Of a stretch of DNA of 64,000 nt, positions 44,605 through 56,269 are shown in pieces. Below the pieces are notes generated by a model. That model saw only the letters and a program-made list of their open reading frames with translations. It did no database searches and had not been told where the DNA came from. Position 1 is the stretch's first letter; each line of letters starts with the position of its first letter. The position numbers were made by a program, and so were the translations under genes. This stretch comes from Argyresthia goedartella (taxonomy: Eukaryota > Arthropoda > Insecta > Lepidoptera > Argyresthiidae): assembly GCA_949825045.1 (NCBI GenBank), contig OX463829.1, positions 6,882,001-6,946,000 of the forward strand. Direction: 5' to 3'.

Positions 44605-44860
44605 CGAATGGCCTAGACGGCAGTGACCCTGCCTACGAAGCCAAGGGTCCCGGGTTCGAGTCCCGGTGGGGGCAAATACTTGTTTGATGAGAACGGATGT
44701 TTGTACCCTTGTCATGGTTGTTTATCTATCTAAGTATAGTATTTATCTATTTAAGTATATGTATCGTTGTCTAGTACCCAAGATACAGGGAATAATAGTT
44801 TGGGGCTAGATCAATGTGTGTAAATAGTGTCCAAGCTATTATTATTATTATTATTATTTC
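44605..44860 (+). repeat. SINE family 2, sense copy (tRNA-derived, ATT tail)
   Basis: tRNA-like head: TGGCCTAGACGGCAGTG (A-box) and CGGGTTCGAGTCCCGG (B-box) within a plausible T-arm stem. Body includes GTCTAGTACCCAAGATACAG and GGGGCTAGATCAATGTG; tail (ATT)n at 44838-44860. Antisense relative at 54515-54790. Confidence 0.8.
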
Positions 44861-45295
44861 TCACCAAGACTCACAAGACCAGTTTTTTATTTTATATTTG
44901 CTTAATCGTTCAAAGGTCGAATTTAACAGAAGAAGAAAATATACTTATATAATAATAATAATCCAAAAAAGGATACAAATAACGCACACACACTAAGACA
45001 TAATCACATCCAAGAAAGTAATCATGTTTATTTCTGAGAGAGTTGTACAAATACTGTCATATCATACCAACACAGTATAGTAACCCCTAACCGGTCAAAT
45101 AGTTTATAAATTACGCCCAGCTTAAAGATAATTTTTTTTGTTAGAACACATTCTGATCTGCGAAAATGTTATTACTGGTTCATATTAACATCGAATGCAA
45201 TGTTCTTATTACATTAAAATTTCGAACATCTCTGAAAAACAAAGCAATTTCATTTGACCTCTATTGCAATATCAGTCGAGATGACATTATATGCG
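44861..45295. other. Non-coding DNA
   Basis: No gene recognised; one short TAATAATAATAAT run near 44951. Confidence 0.35.
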
Positions 45296-45299
45296 AAAT

Positions 45300-45430
45300 T
45301 AAATGTCAATGCCGTAATGCCGGTCGTAACATGCGGTTCCTGACCATATCATCAGAGATCTTATAATATGTGTGTAGATTCAGCTATGTATGTGACTGTA
45401 CATTCTTAAGCATTTAAGCACGAGTGTGGG
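45300..45430 (+). repeat. Element X, one-sided fragment
   Basis: ATGCCGGTCGTAACATGCGG through ATGTGTGTAGAT and on to a degenerate outer part (GTATGTGACTGTACAT). Only the right side of X is present. Confidence 0.55.
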
Positions 45431-45959
45431 TTTAAATAAAATAAAAATAAATAAATAACTTCACATTCAGTATGTAACAGTAACATAAACTACTGTTAGA
45501 AGTGTTTAGTGTGCAGTGCATTGAAGATTCCACTCCCATGTAAAATGGGTGCTGGCAGAATTAGCAGCGTTGCAGATATCTGCAGCATAAGCTGAGCTAG
45601 GGCCTAATCACTGTGGGAATATATACGTGAAAACTAAGTTACTTCGGGCACTCGGCGCGCCATGCTCCGAGAGCCCGATATTGCGAGAATAAGTAAGGCC
45701 ACAATTTGATAATTTTTAGGTACGTAGGCGGTCCCAAAAGTAGCCGACCTGGCATATAGATAGCAATACTGGCTGTTTTTATTTTTTATTTGAAGGTTCG
45801 AATCTTTTGGCGCATAAATTTTAAAAAGAAAGAATCTGCGTTCTTTTGTTTTGGTTTCACAGCCATTAATCGAGATTGATCTGAGTGATTTTGCAAACTT
45901 GGACTAAATTGGTAATCGTTATGTCATACAATACTTTCATTTGAATTTGTTTAAGTCCA

Positions 45960-46920
45960 ACCCATATTAAAGTTGAGCTGGATTCTACTCTAGGAGAGAA
46001 TGCTCCTTCATTCACAGCAATAAAATATTGGGTCGCTGAGTTCAAAAGAGGTCGAACGGGCTGCCAAGACGAACATCGTAGCGGTCGACCAAATGAAGCG
46101 ACTACACCAGAAATAGTGAAAAAAGTACAAAAAATAGTGTTAGAAGACCTTGCTTGCGTAAAAGTGCGCGAGTCAGCAGATATTGAAGGGTTTTCAAAAA
46201 GTGCTATACATCGCATATTGACTGAAAACTTGGTCGTGAAAGAGCTGTGCGCAATGGGTGCCGCGATTGCTCACCATTGAACAAAAACAGCAACGTGAGG
46301 AAGTTTCGATGCAGTGTTTGAAGAAATTTCAACGCAATAAAGCAGACTTTTTACGATGATTCATCACGATTTACGAAACATGGGTCCACCACTTCACTCC
46401 TGAGACGAAAGAACAGTCCAAACAATGGACTTAAAAGGGAGAAACGGCTCCAAAGAAGGCGAAGTCAATTTCATCTTTTGGCAAGGTCATGGCATCAGTA
46501 TTTTGGGATGCGCATGGGATAATTTTTATTGATTATCTTCAAAAAGGTGAAACCATCAACGGCGAGTAAAACTATTGCAGCGTTTGAGTGAAAAAGTGAA
46601 GAAAAAACGGCCGCATTTAGCGAAAAATAAAGTGTTATTTCATCAGGCCAATGCACCGGTTCACAAGTCCACTGGCAAAAATAAATGAGTTGAAGTTTGA
46701 ATTCCACCTTTATTTTTTATTTTATTTTATTTTTATTGATTATTTTCTTGTCCAAAACTTGGAAAAGTGGCTCGGTGGGAAAAGTTTTGCCAATAATGAA
46801 GAGGTTGAGTCTGCTGTTGATGGCTATTTTGAGGAGCCACAGAGACCACTATAAACAGGGTATCGAAGCTATCGAACATCGCTGGGAAAAGTGTATTGCG
46901 TTAAGAGGAGACTGTATTTA
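45960..46920 (+). pseudogene. Mariner transposase, dead
   Basis: Plus-strand readings: APSFTAIKYWVAEFKRGR, EHRSGRPNEATTPEIVKK, ACVKVRESADIEGFSKSAI, ETWVHHFTPETKEQSKQW, FGKVMASVFWDAHGIIFI, and the end IEHRWEKCIALRGDC. At least two catalytic Asp are lost: the position before ETW is Tyr, and the HQDNAPVHKS motif reads HQANAPVHKS. Several stops and shifts. Confidence 0.85.
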
Positions 46921-46947
46921 GAAATAAATAAGTTTTGTTCCAATTCG

Positions 46948-48409
46948 GAAGACCTGTGGGGTATATCAGTCAAAGTCATTGGTTCAGTAATTCTAGTTAT
47001 AGCCCCACATTTAGCTTATATATTCAATAAATGTGTTGACGATGGGGCTTTCCCAGACCTCATGAAACACAGTAAACTGATACCTCTGTTCAAATCGGGA
47101 GATAAGGGTGATCCTACAAATTTCAGACCAATATCTGTTCTTCCAACACTAAGTAAAATATTTGAAAAGATTATACTCAATCAAATGCTCTCACACTTCA
47201 ACCGTTCCAAACAACTCCACGCCAAACAATACGGTTTCACTAGGGGTAAATCGACTACGGATGCAGGTATTACCCTTATATCTCATATTTATTCTGCATG
47301 GGAGGCCGCACAGGATGCTATCGGAGATTTTTGCGACCTGTCGAAGGCGTTTGATTGTGTTGATCATAATACGCTATTAATCAAATTAAATCATTACGGA
47401 GTTCAAAATAAAGCGTTGGATCTACTAAGATCATACCTAAGCAATAGAATTCAAAAGGCAGAAGTTAACGATGTTAAATCTGATGGATTGGGTGTAAAAA
47501 TTGGCGTTCCACAAGGTTCCATTTTAGGTCCTTTCTTGTTCCTGGTATATATTAACGATCTGCCTTTCATGATGGAGAAATTAACTGACATAGTGTTATT
47601 TGCTGATGATACTTCAATGGTCTTCAAAATTGAAAGACAAAAAGCAGATTTTGATGATGTTAATGGTGTATTGTCTTTAACCTTGAATTGGTTCACAGTT
47701 AATAATTTATTTATTAAACGCTGGTAAAACCAAGTGTATCAAATTCTCACTTCCAAATATCAGGCAAGTTGAGACCAGTTTAGTGTTAGACAACAGCACG
47801 TTAGAATTAGTAAATGATACGAAGCAAATTGCAGTGGGGGCCCCACATAGATAAATTGGCTGGTAAATAAGTTCTGCGGCTTACGCTGTTAGGAACATCA
47901 GACAAAGCACGGATGTGGCAACATCTAGGCTAGTATATTTTAGTTACTTTCATAGTGTGATGTCCTATGGTATCTTGTTGTGGGGGAAAGCAGCGGATAT
48001 TCAAACTATTTTTATTTTACAGAAAAGAGCTATTCGAGCAATTTATAATTTAAAACAAACAGACTCCTTAAGAGAGCTTTTTAAAGAAATTAACATACTA
48101 ACAGTAGCTAGTCAATTTCTTTTCGAAAATATAATGTATGTACGCAAGAACCTTACAACATTTTCCAAAATTAGCGATAGCTGTAATGTTAACCTAAGAA
48201 ATAATCACAGACTGTGTGCGCCCCGATTTAGACTCGCGAAGGTAAGCAATTCTTTCAAGAGTAAGTGTATTCTCTACTATAATAAGATACCTCTGGAGAT
48301 TTTGAAATTGCCATTTGAGCAATTTAAAAAGCATGTTAAAGCGACTTTGTCAAAAAAGGGATATTACAATGTTCAAGATTACTTAAATGACAGGACTGTA
48401 TGGGGTTAA
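46948..48409 (+). pseudogene. LINE copy 3 reverse transcriptase, broken
   Basis: First frame to 47727 has FRPISVLPTLSKIFEK, FCDLSKAFDCVDH, PQGSILGPFLFLVYINDL and FADDTSMVF. A one-base gain near 47710 ends the frame, and about 25 bases are missing near 47825 compared with copy 1. Thumb and C-terminus resume at 47915-48409, ending YLNDRTVWG. Confidence 0.85.
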
Positions 48410-48542
48410 TCTAGCTCAACACAGGCCTTGCTGTTAATAATTTTGCAATTATTTATTCCTGCTTATTAATCATAATAATTAAATTTTTCATATTTGTAAT
48501 AGTTAAGCACAACCTATTTTTAAAAGAGATCTAAAAATCAAT

Positions 48543-48576
48543 CTGTGGGAGTTTCTACGCCCTTCTTCTCCCACAG
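48543..48576 (+). other. 3' UTR hairpin of LINE copy 3
   Basis: CTGTGGGAG and CTCCCACAG, identical to copy 1. Confidence 0.75.
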
Positions 48577-48847
48577 TGGTCCAATGTAGACGTTTGCTAA
48601 GTATATGTAAATATCTACAGTAATAAAGTAAAAAAAAAAAAAAATGTGTTATCTCTGTTAGGCCGCTTACTTTTGGGACCACCCTCGTATTTTTCACTGT
48701 TTTTTTTTTTTCTTCAGTATCTTGTAAATAACCATCCCTGAGTCGGGCACAACTTTAAAAAATATGTACATATTTATATAGTATACATATAGAGAGACAG
48801 AGTCAAGTTACGCCGGTTTAGCGTTTACTTGACATAATAGCATGAAC

Positions 48848-48881
48848 ATTCGTTTTCGGCGGAAAGCCGCCCAAAACGAAT
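48848..48881. repeat. Hairpin, 14 of 15 pairs, 4-base loop
   Basis: ATTCGTTTTCGGCGG pairs with CCGCCCAAAACGAAT around AAAG. Function unknown. Confidence 0.7.
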
Positions 48882-49253
48882 GGGCACAGAGAGGTAGTTA
48901 TATAGGTATATATCAGGAATTGTCTAGTTAACTAATTAACACCGGTCGCAAGTGCTCCTCAGAAATCTTACTGCGCAAGTTTTTGCGCAAAATATTTCTT
49001 CATTAGAGACTTGGATTTTTTCAAGTATCCAACTAACAAACTACCTACATACTATTGATCTGGCTCCATCCGTCCAATTAGTGGGTGCCAGTTTGTGAAC
49101 ATATTTATGAATGAAACGGTGTACAGAGACACCATTCTTGGGTTTTTTTCTCGCCATTTATAAAGGTGCGGCCTGTTCGGCGGGAATTGATAAAAATAAT
49201 TAAAGGTAAAACCCACTAAACTCATTATACTCATGGCGTTTCAGCGAGCGGAC
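48882..49253. other. Non-coding DNA
   Basis: No gene recognised. Confidence 0.35.
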
Positions 49254-49280
49254 ACCTCTCTCTCTCTCTCTCTCTCTCTC
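49254..49280. repeat. (CT)n microsatellite
   Basis: About 13 CT units. Confidence 0.95.
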
Positions 49281-50530
49281 ACCTAGCGATGGGCAAAAGG
49301 AATGTTCTCACACACACAACTGGTACAATTAATTATGAATGATTGTTTTAGCAAAGTACCATTATTTTACTGTGGAAAAAACTTGGTGTAAAAAATATTA
49401 CAACTTGTTCATTTCCTTATATAGGTCCATCTTCAGACGCAACCACTACATAAATAGCCCAAATCCACATAAGTGCTGTCTATCAGGTCAATATGACAAT
49501 AATATCTATTTATCTTGCTTGACAGAAATATATTTATTTCTGACTTTAGGCAGACTAAAGATAGTCTTTATCTTGCTTATTATTGTAAAATACAACTTGC
49601 TATGTATTAAGCATTTAATTTATTATATGACCCTGTCGTAACTAGTATGACAGGGTTCCTGGTCTAGAATAAAGTAGCAATACTATAGCTTGTCAAATTC
49701 GTAGTAGCACCACAGAGGAAAAATAGGAACAGAGAGAAAGGTTCTAAGGAGCCTGCAAAATTCATACCTATATTAGTAGGGTTGGCAAAAGAGAAAAAAA
49801 TAAAATTAACTAACTGTTACGAGCTTTTATTGACCGAGCGATTTTATTAGCTTATTCTTAGGGCGGTATGCCATTGAAATACTAAGGTATCTAATACAGT
49901 TCGTCACATGAGGTGACCCACTTATAAACTCAACTAGTCATCATGGAACATAAATATTTGTAGGGTAATTATATTAATAACAATTACCTAATTAATAACA
50001 CGGTTTGTGCTACCTACTTTAACATTTTAAATAGGTATACCTAGTCTGGTACCTATTCATTTACTTACCTAGTAGACTCCTTGGGATAGTTAAAATATGA
50101 AATGACTTCTGTTTCTATTATTATTCATACGAACAGTACAGTACACCATTTTGAAAGTCCAAAACGTACACTGAAACACTTTAATAACTATATACAGTTT
50201 ATTCTATATCAAACAATTAGGTAAGGTAGGTGACAACAAATAAGACGTAGTTTGTGCAGGCCCTCAGTTTGGGCACTGGCCGAACGAGCGTAAACCGATT
50301 TTATACAGTGGTGGCGCGTACGCGGCACAGCGGCCAGTGCTCACTCATATATGCGCAGTATGCTTGTAGTAGGTTACCTACGACGGCGTGGTTCTTTGAA
50401 CCTTTGTCTCTGGTCCTTTCTTCCTCTGTGGTAGCACTCCCATGGTCTGCGGGCGAAAGGGGATGAAAGATGTGGGGGCGAGAAAGACGAGTGCGGGTGG
50501 TTCCTACTGCAACTACTAGTTGTAAAATCA
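49281..50530. other. Non-coding DNA
   Basis: Several short frames (up to 100 codons at 49339-49641) without recognisable domain; AT-rich. No gene supported. Confidence 0.4.
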
Positions 50531-50539
50531 CAAAAAATA

Positions 50540-50600
50540 AAAAATAAATGTACTGAACCCTTAGCGCGCGTGCCCGACTCGCACTTTGCTGTGTTTTTTC
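50540..50600 (-). repeat. Lepidopteran dispersed repeat (GGCCAAGTG family), short antisense fragment
   Basis: Plus strand CGTGCCCGACTCGCACTT is the inverse of AAGTGCGAGTCGGGCACG. Confidence 0.6.
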
Positions 50601-51290
50601 ACTATTTCTTCTATCAAGTTTGTCAGACTTCAGATTTCCTTATTAAGGAGAAGAAGGGTAAAATTTTAAATACTTTTAGATTCTCGCTTCGGAACAGGTT
50701 CCCGAGAACTTAACCGCAAAATTCTCGCGGCGAGAATGATTTTGAGAATCCCTTATCGCTACTCTTACCCCACCACCTATGCAAGAGAGCAGAGATAGGT
50801 GACAGCTAACAACAGCTCCTAAGCGTACGGAGATCGCAACACCCGTCAGATTGGGAGGCGTCGTCGCGTCATACATACACATAATCTTTATCAGCTGTCG
50901 CCGTATAGACTGTACTATACTTGGATAGACACATTGAATGGCTTATGAATGGAAGGGTGGGCCCTATTGCTGTTAATGGCTATTAAAGTTTTATTTAGTA
51001 TTTGGTATAGGACTATTATGACAGCGCCGGATTATCCAATAGGCAGAATTGACACAAGGTATCCTAGTTAATCTAGATCACGATCACTAGATTCAAATCC
51101 AATCTAATCTAATTGTCTCGATCAAATATCGAAAGGAAAGAAAGAAAGACTTTATTGCACACAAACAAATAAACACACCTTACATAAATAAAAAGCTCCA
51201 TCCATATCCATAGTTTATATTGTAAGTCGATCAACCAACGCGTTAGTTTATCAACTAACGGTTTTGACTATCTTATTTTTTTTTATCTTT
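50601..51290. other. Non-coding DNA
   Basis: A GAAAGAAAGAAAGACTTTATTG stretch at 51134-51154 looks like a LINE or SINE tail in reverse. A word pair GCGTTAGTTTATCAACTAAC (about 51240) recurs in diverged form near 59365. Confidence 0.35.
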
Positions 51291-51419
51291 TATTAGTTTT
51301 GTCACATACAATCATACAATACAATGAATGAAATAAATGACCCAAAAATCGCTGTAGTACAAATATGTATATATCAAACGAAAGGTTACAAAAAACAGAT
51401 TTAAATGACATTTAAACTA

Positions 51420-53139
51420 TTCAAAATGACCTCCCTTTTTTGATCAAAGCCTTTAATCTGCACGGCCAGTTATATCGATAGAAGCACGCACGACATCCAT
51501 GTCAATATTGGCCACTGCTTCAATCAGGGATGCTTTGAGAGACTCCAAATTGCAATGAGGTTTAGCGCAGACCTTCTCCTCTAAGCACTGCCGTATTTTT
51601 TAATCCAATGGATTCAACGCTGGACTCGAGGAGGGCCAGTCTTCGTGTCTGATAAAGTCGATTTCACGGGAGGAGAGCCAAATTTGAGTGTTTTTTGCTT
51701 TATAAGCTGGTGCAGAGTCCTGCTGGAATACGCAGTGTCTCTTTTTGAACATTTTCTGTGAAAGAGGTTCCGTGAGGTTTGTTAGGACTGTGTTTTGGTA
51801 CACGAGTGCACTTTTTTTAACACCTTTTTACCTTTATCACAAAAATACACTTCAGTTGGGCCCGAATAGGAAACCCCAAGCCAAACCATGAATGACGAAG
51901 GGTGACCACGCTGAACACATGGGAGACGTCTGCTCGCTTCTTCACTGTTATGTGCATACACTCTTTCATTATGTTTGTTAGAGCTTTCTTCCGAAAAAGG
52001 AATATCGCGGTATTTTTTTCTTAAAATTATGGTGTAAATTACCGTGTTATTAGACCCTGCCTCCTTACTCTGTAACTCCAAATCGACCGAAATTGTAGAA
52101 TTGTTAGTTTTCCCATACATGAAACGTCAATTTGGCACTAACTGCGTTGGATTTGATATGGATTTGAGTAACAGTATCAGGGGGCTGTACAGAATGCTTG
52201 ATCACGAAAAAAAATAATTTCATGTATGTAACTAACCTTTTTATTATTATTTTAAATAAAAACCGCTATCACAACTATGTACCTATAATGTTGGTCAGAA
52301 TCAAAACAACTAGTTTTAGTGACTAGTCAGTCGTTAACATAAAAAAAAATCTTATTCAACTGTTATTTCGCACGCGAAAAAAATCTGCATTGCATTAAGT
52401 AAGGGTACCTAGTGATTTGTTGACGTGAGAAAAAATCTTCGACAAACTTTGGTTCTTTTGTTCCTGAAAATAAAGATGACAATAGCTTGCTACCAAGGTG
52501 TTTGTGAGTGAAGAATACTTGTGCAGGTAAGGTAAGTACCTAATTAACTACTAGTCAAAATAGTTTACGGTTATTTTGTTCATGAGTTCCATTAAATACC
52601 TACTTACATGTTACATCATAGTCAAATGCTGTCTTTTTAACACAAAATTGGGTTTATAAAATACAACTGCTGGATATATACAATTCTGATATTGTCAAAC
52701 GTTTTTGTTGAAATAGGTTCAGCTTGAGACACGTTTCTAGATGTATTGGACTACCTTGTCAATTACCGTATTCCTCTCCGTGTTAAGTGTTGATATTTAG
52801 TATCAAGCTGCGAACGTCGATTCGTAAGACACAATAAAATAAAAATAAAACTGCTCGGTGATTCATAAGCTAAATTACGGTGAAAAACGACACAGTAATG
52901 CTTTTATACTGAAGACGGCAGATTGGGCTTAATAACGGTGCAGCTACGATAATTACCGTGCCAATGGAGACACGGTTATCTTCTAATCTCGAATCTTCCC
53001 TGAATTGTTTGATAGTACGATCAACGAACCTCAATGTTATTTTAATTTTTTTCGGCAGTTTCAAAATCTCAGTTGGCGCGTGACCGCAGCGATGCAATAC
53101 AATAACCGCGACTCTATCGCCTTTCCGCGTCCACACCAT
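51420..53139 (-). pseudogene. maT transposase 2, three separated pieces
   Basis: N-terminus MVWTRKGDRVAVIVLHRCG (53139 to about 52970), middle SSNKHNERVYAHNSEEAS and GHPSSFMVWLGVSYSGPTEV (52030-51830), and catalytic FQQDSAPAYKAK with WPSSSPALNPLD (51803-51600). The remaining C-terminus to about 51420 is out of frame. The order matches maT 1. Confidence 0.75.
52535..52785 (+). repeat. Dispersed repeat of about 230-250 bp, copy a
   Basis: Matches 58718-58947 in the same orientation over GTCAAATGCTGTCTTTTTAA, AAATACAACTGCTGG and GGTTCAGCTTGAGACACG. No coding capacity or clear ends. Confidence 0.7.
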
Positions 53140-53251
53140 TTTTGAAACTAAAGAAAATTACGGAAAACAAGAATTAAGTCTCTTAAAATATTCGTATTTC
53201 GAACGCACTTAACTTATTTTTGGTTCGTGTTCTAAATTCGAAGTTTGAGAT

Positions 53252-53287
53252 ATGTGACAAAACTTATGGCCATAAGTTTTGTCACAT
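53252..53287. repeat. Perfect 36-bp palindrome made of two maT terminal repeats
   Basis: ATGTGACAAAACTTATGG joined directly to its reverse complement. The first half is the right TIR of maT element 2. The second half resembles the outward start of another maT copy (TCATAAGTTCTGTCACAT in element 1). Confidence 0.85.
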
Positions 53288-53289
53288 TG

Positions 53290-53920
53290 TATACAATCTT
53301 GGTAATTGATTCCCACACATATCGATGAAATTTCGTCAGACACTCAAAATTAGTTCTCAAAGTTCCAGTAACTGAAATGTCAATAAATGACAATTATAAA
53401 TTGTCGAAACCTCAGTCAGATTAATGAAACATACAATTCGTTTCAAAGCACAACCTCACAACAAAATATGTAATATTTCACCGAAAAACCACTTGCCGAT
53501 GTCTCGTTCCATCGAAACGGTGAGATTGGAAGCATATCATGATCAGCCACTCTGCGTCCCGCTGACGGGTGCTGGAAAGCATACACATATACCTATATTC
53601 ATTTTATCCCTTCAAAGCAGAAGAAAACCGGTTTCAAACCAGCTACTTCGGGTCGGTTACTCAGCGACATCCTGCGATTCGAAGTATATTACTTCTCAGT
53701 GCCCATCACTGGGACGCTGCTTCCAATCTCCTCGTCAGCCATCAGCAAGTCGTTTTTCGATGAACGTTAGATCTTTGAACGAGCATCGGCAAGTAGCTTT
53801 TCGATGAAGCGTTACAATCGGTTAATTAAGTCTTCGTATAAAAGAAAAAAGTCATCGTCCAACTGAGCAATCGTCAATGGTGTTCCGTGAAATGAAAATC
53901 GATCAAATTAATTTCGAAGT
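53290..53920. other. Non-coding DNA
   Basis: A 127-codon plus-strand frame (53424-53807) has no recognised domain. Partial internal duplication GCAAGTCGTTTTTCGATGAA / GCAAGTAGCTTTTCGATGAA near 53750-53800. Confidence 0.4.
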
Positions 53921-53924
53921 TGCA

Positions 53925-54130
53925 TGACCAACTCTGAGGTGTTGCGATCTAGGCTGTGCTTTCCAAGCGGGTGGTCCCAGTTTCGAATCCCGGCTGTGAG
54001 GAAGAAATATAATCCCCAGGTCTCGGATGTTTACATGTTTGTGCCGTTGCAGTTTCTGGTTCTCACGGCACAGGGTATCCTAGTGTGGGGCCAGAAGAAA
54101 TGTATGTGTCTAAAACTATATGCAAATGTT
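53925..54130 (+). repeat. tRNA-derived SINE, sense, diverged
   Basis: Head with GTGGTCCCAGTTTCGAATCC (B-box) after a degenerate A-box, then GTATCCTAGTGTGGGGCCAG as in the antisense SINE at 27765. Confidence 0.5.
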
Positions 54131-54292
54131 ATTCTAAATGTAAATGTAACATAGGGAGGGATCCCATATTTTTTAAGTCGGGTTAACCTCAAGTAAATCA
54201 TCATTCGGTCTGCTTGGAGCACCCGATTCTTAGGTACTGCGCGCGACCAACACTACTAGGCGCAGGACAGGCTTTCGGCGCCTGTATGCCTT

Positions 54293-54405
54293 GCGCCACG
54301 ACTTATGAGCGGTGGCCTTGAATGCGCAGTAGTCACTTTTTTATACTTGTACATATACGCAGTAATTCCCGCCAATGTCGCCCAGTGCTCTTAATTCGTG
54401 GCGCG
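54293..54405. mobile_element. Small MITE, copy b (TIR GCGCCACGA)
   Basis: Aligns with 17760-17873 throughout. Confidence 0.65.
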
Positions 54406-54514
54406 AGGTGTACCCCTCCTACAATACGTAAATATACTAACGTACATGTACCTTACAAGTCACTAGCATATGTACCACCTATAGCTAGTATGAATCACCG
54501 TTTCGGGATTCCCT

Positions 54515-54790
54515 CCGTTATAATAATAATAATACAATAATAATACCTTGGACACCATTTACACACATTGATCTAGCCCCAAACTAGGATTCCCTGTATC
54601 TTGGGTACTAGACAACGATACACATACTTATATAGATAAATATTATACTTAGATAGATAAACAACCATAACTAGGGTACAAACATCCGTTCTCGTCAAAC
54701 AAATATTTGCCCCCACCGGGACTCGAACCCGGGACCCTTAGTTTCGTAGGCAGCGTCACTGCCAACTCAGCTATTCGGGTCGTATTCCAA
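54515..54790 (-). repeat. SINE family 2, antisense copy
   Basis: Starts with the inverted tail (AATAATAATAAT) and carries CTGTATCTTGGGTACTAGAC, CCCCCACCGGGACTCGAACC and the inverted head, matching 44605-44860. Confidence 0.8.
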
Positions 54791-55323
54791 TGATCGCTTA
54801 GCTGTCGTACGAATTGTTATGTTGGTCACGTAGAACATATTAAATTATCCCACACGCTTTACCCGTCGGGCTCGCAGAGGCACACTTGTGCCCACATCAA
54901 TCTGTGGTATCTATTTGTAAAACAAGGTGCAATAAGATCAACGCATCACTGCAAAATAAATAATGTATTTAGATCTTGCCCCTTCACATACAAATTACAA
55001 ACATTCCAGCAATTTAAACTTCAATTACCAACAATAGCAGGTCTAAGCCAATCCCTACCTTATCCCCAATGTCTTAAGACTCAAAATCAGTTAAATTTTA
55101 ATGTCATTATCGTTAAATTTAATGTAAACAAACAGTGTTACTAGGGTTGTGTACCTTTTGTATACAAGATACATTCAAACGATTATACCCGTAAATTCTG
55201 TATACAAAAGGTTGAAAATCCTACTCGCTTAGCCCGTATGTAAAATTAGTTTCTATGCCAACCAGCATTCTCCCTGTATATGGCAAATCTGCATCATTTG
55301 ACATGCAGGTAAATGAAAGATTA
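54791..55323. other. Non-coding DNA with a SINE trace and a short inverted repeat
   Basis: GCAGAGGCACACTTGTGCCC at 54875-54895 is a SINE family 1 word. ACCTTTTGTATACA (about 55153) and its exact inverse (about 55199) form a 14-bp inverted repeat 45 bases apart. Confidence 0.45.
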
Positions 55324-55607
55324 TACAGGGTGACTTTAGTTAGCTGACCAAGTTTTGGGTAATTATAGCATCAACATAATACAGTTCGCGACAAAAATTT
55401 CTTTGGCTCCGAGCTGTGACCTCTGTCTCCCTCTCCCCACCTTACCTTATGCGAAAAAGATGTGACAGCTCGCACAGAGCACAGATTAATAAAGTGCACA
55501 GAGCCAAAGAAAATTGGCACTGTACTAAACATCGGCAGCAAATATAATGATCACCAAAATATTTTTTTCCTACCCAAAATAGGTAAATGATCACCAAAAG
55601 TTGCAGA

Positions 55608-55745
55608 AAATATCAGGGCAAAATACTGTTAGGTGAAGGGTAAAGAGGGTGAGCGAAGCTAAGCCCCCCTTGTCCTCCGTGTTAGGTTGAACATGTAATA
55701 ACAACAAAAAATACTTAAATCATAAACTTAAGTACAAAATACAAA
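55608..55745 (+). repeat. Dispersed repeat R, unsplit copy
   Basis: AAATATCAGGGCAAAATACTG, GGGTGAGCGAAGC, GTGTTAGGTTGAACATGT and AAACTTAAGTAC in order. It gives the empty site for LINE copy 2. Confidence 0.75.
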
Positions 55746-56269
55746 AAAGAAGTTTGGTGATTAATGATCATTTATCCGAACACAATTTGGTGGTCGATTA
55801 CTACTTCTGGCGGTCGTTTCGAATTTATTAGTAGTAAAATAGGTGCGTTTTTGGTGACCGTTTAAACATAAGCCTTACTTAAGTCTTCCCCATGGATAAG
55901 TGAAAAATTTTCTTTGGATCTTACTAAGCTGAGTATGTATACGTGATAGTTTAGGGTTATTATCTTCCGGGCAGCTAAAATATAAAACAGCAAATTTAAC
56001 CAGGCATATAATACATTAAAATAGTTGCTTATTAATATTTTGGAAACAATTCATTTAGATAAGCTACCTTGATATTAAAAAATGGCAACGAAATCAAAGG
56101 AACACAAAAAATAAGCATGCATATTTCAACCATAGGTTGGCTTCTAAAAATAATGACTTTGCATCTAATATTGTAAAACGGGTGACTTTAAATGTTTTTA
56201 TGGACTACTTGTATCTAATAGTCGATTATTTGATTCAAAATGTAACTAAAGGTAGCTTTGTTATATCTC

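Larger units (their letters stand above)
46948..48644 (+). mobile_element. LINE copy 3, 5'-truncated, inside the mariner element
   Basis: Starts mid reverse transcriptase (GAAGACCTGTGGGG) and runs to the 3' hairpin and an A-run tail (48629-48644). Very close to copy 1 (same subfamily). It lies in the mariner 3' UTR just after the transposase stop. Confidence 0.87.
45723..48687 (+). mobile_element. Mariner element interrupted by LINE copy 3
   Basis: TA at 45721-45722 and 48688-48689 border inverted ends CGTAGGCGGTCCCAAAAGTA and (right reversed) CGAGGGTGGTCCCAAAAGTA, matching at 22 of 28 positions. Without the LINE (46948-48644) it would be about 1.27 kb, normal for mariner. Confidence 0.85.
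51293..53270 (-). mobile_element. maT-like element 2, split by another insertion
   Basis: Right end has the family TIR in the form ATGTGACAAAACTTATGG (53252-53269). Left end is a worn AGTTTTGTCACATAC at about 51295. Transposase pieces match maT element 1. Bases about 52120-52960 are foreign and include a 250-base repeat shared with 58718-58947. Confidence 0.7.

Noticed and set aside
44610..44680. tRNA gene
   Set aside because: The tRNA-like A and B boxes belong to a SINE with a long body and ATT tail; other copies share the body.
45866..46216. 116-codon minus-strand frame
   Set aside because: It is the reverse of the dead mariner transposase; the plus reading has the family motifs.
53424..53807. 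127-codon frame as a host gene
   Set aside because: No domain, odd composition and partial internal duplication; looks random.
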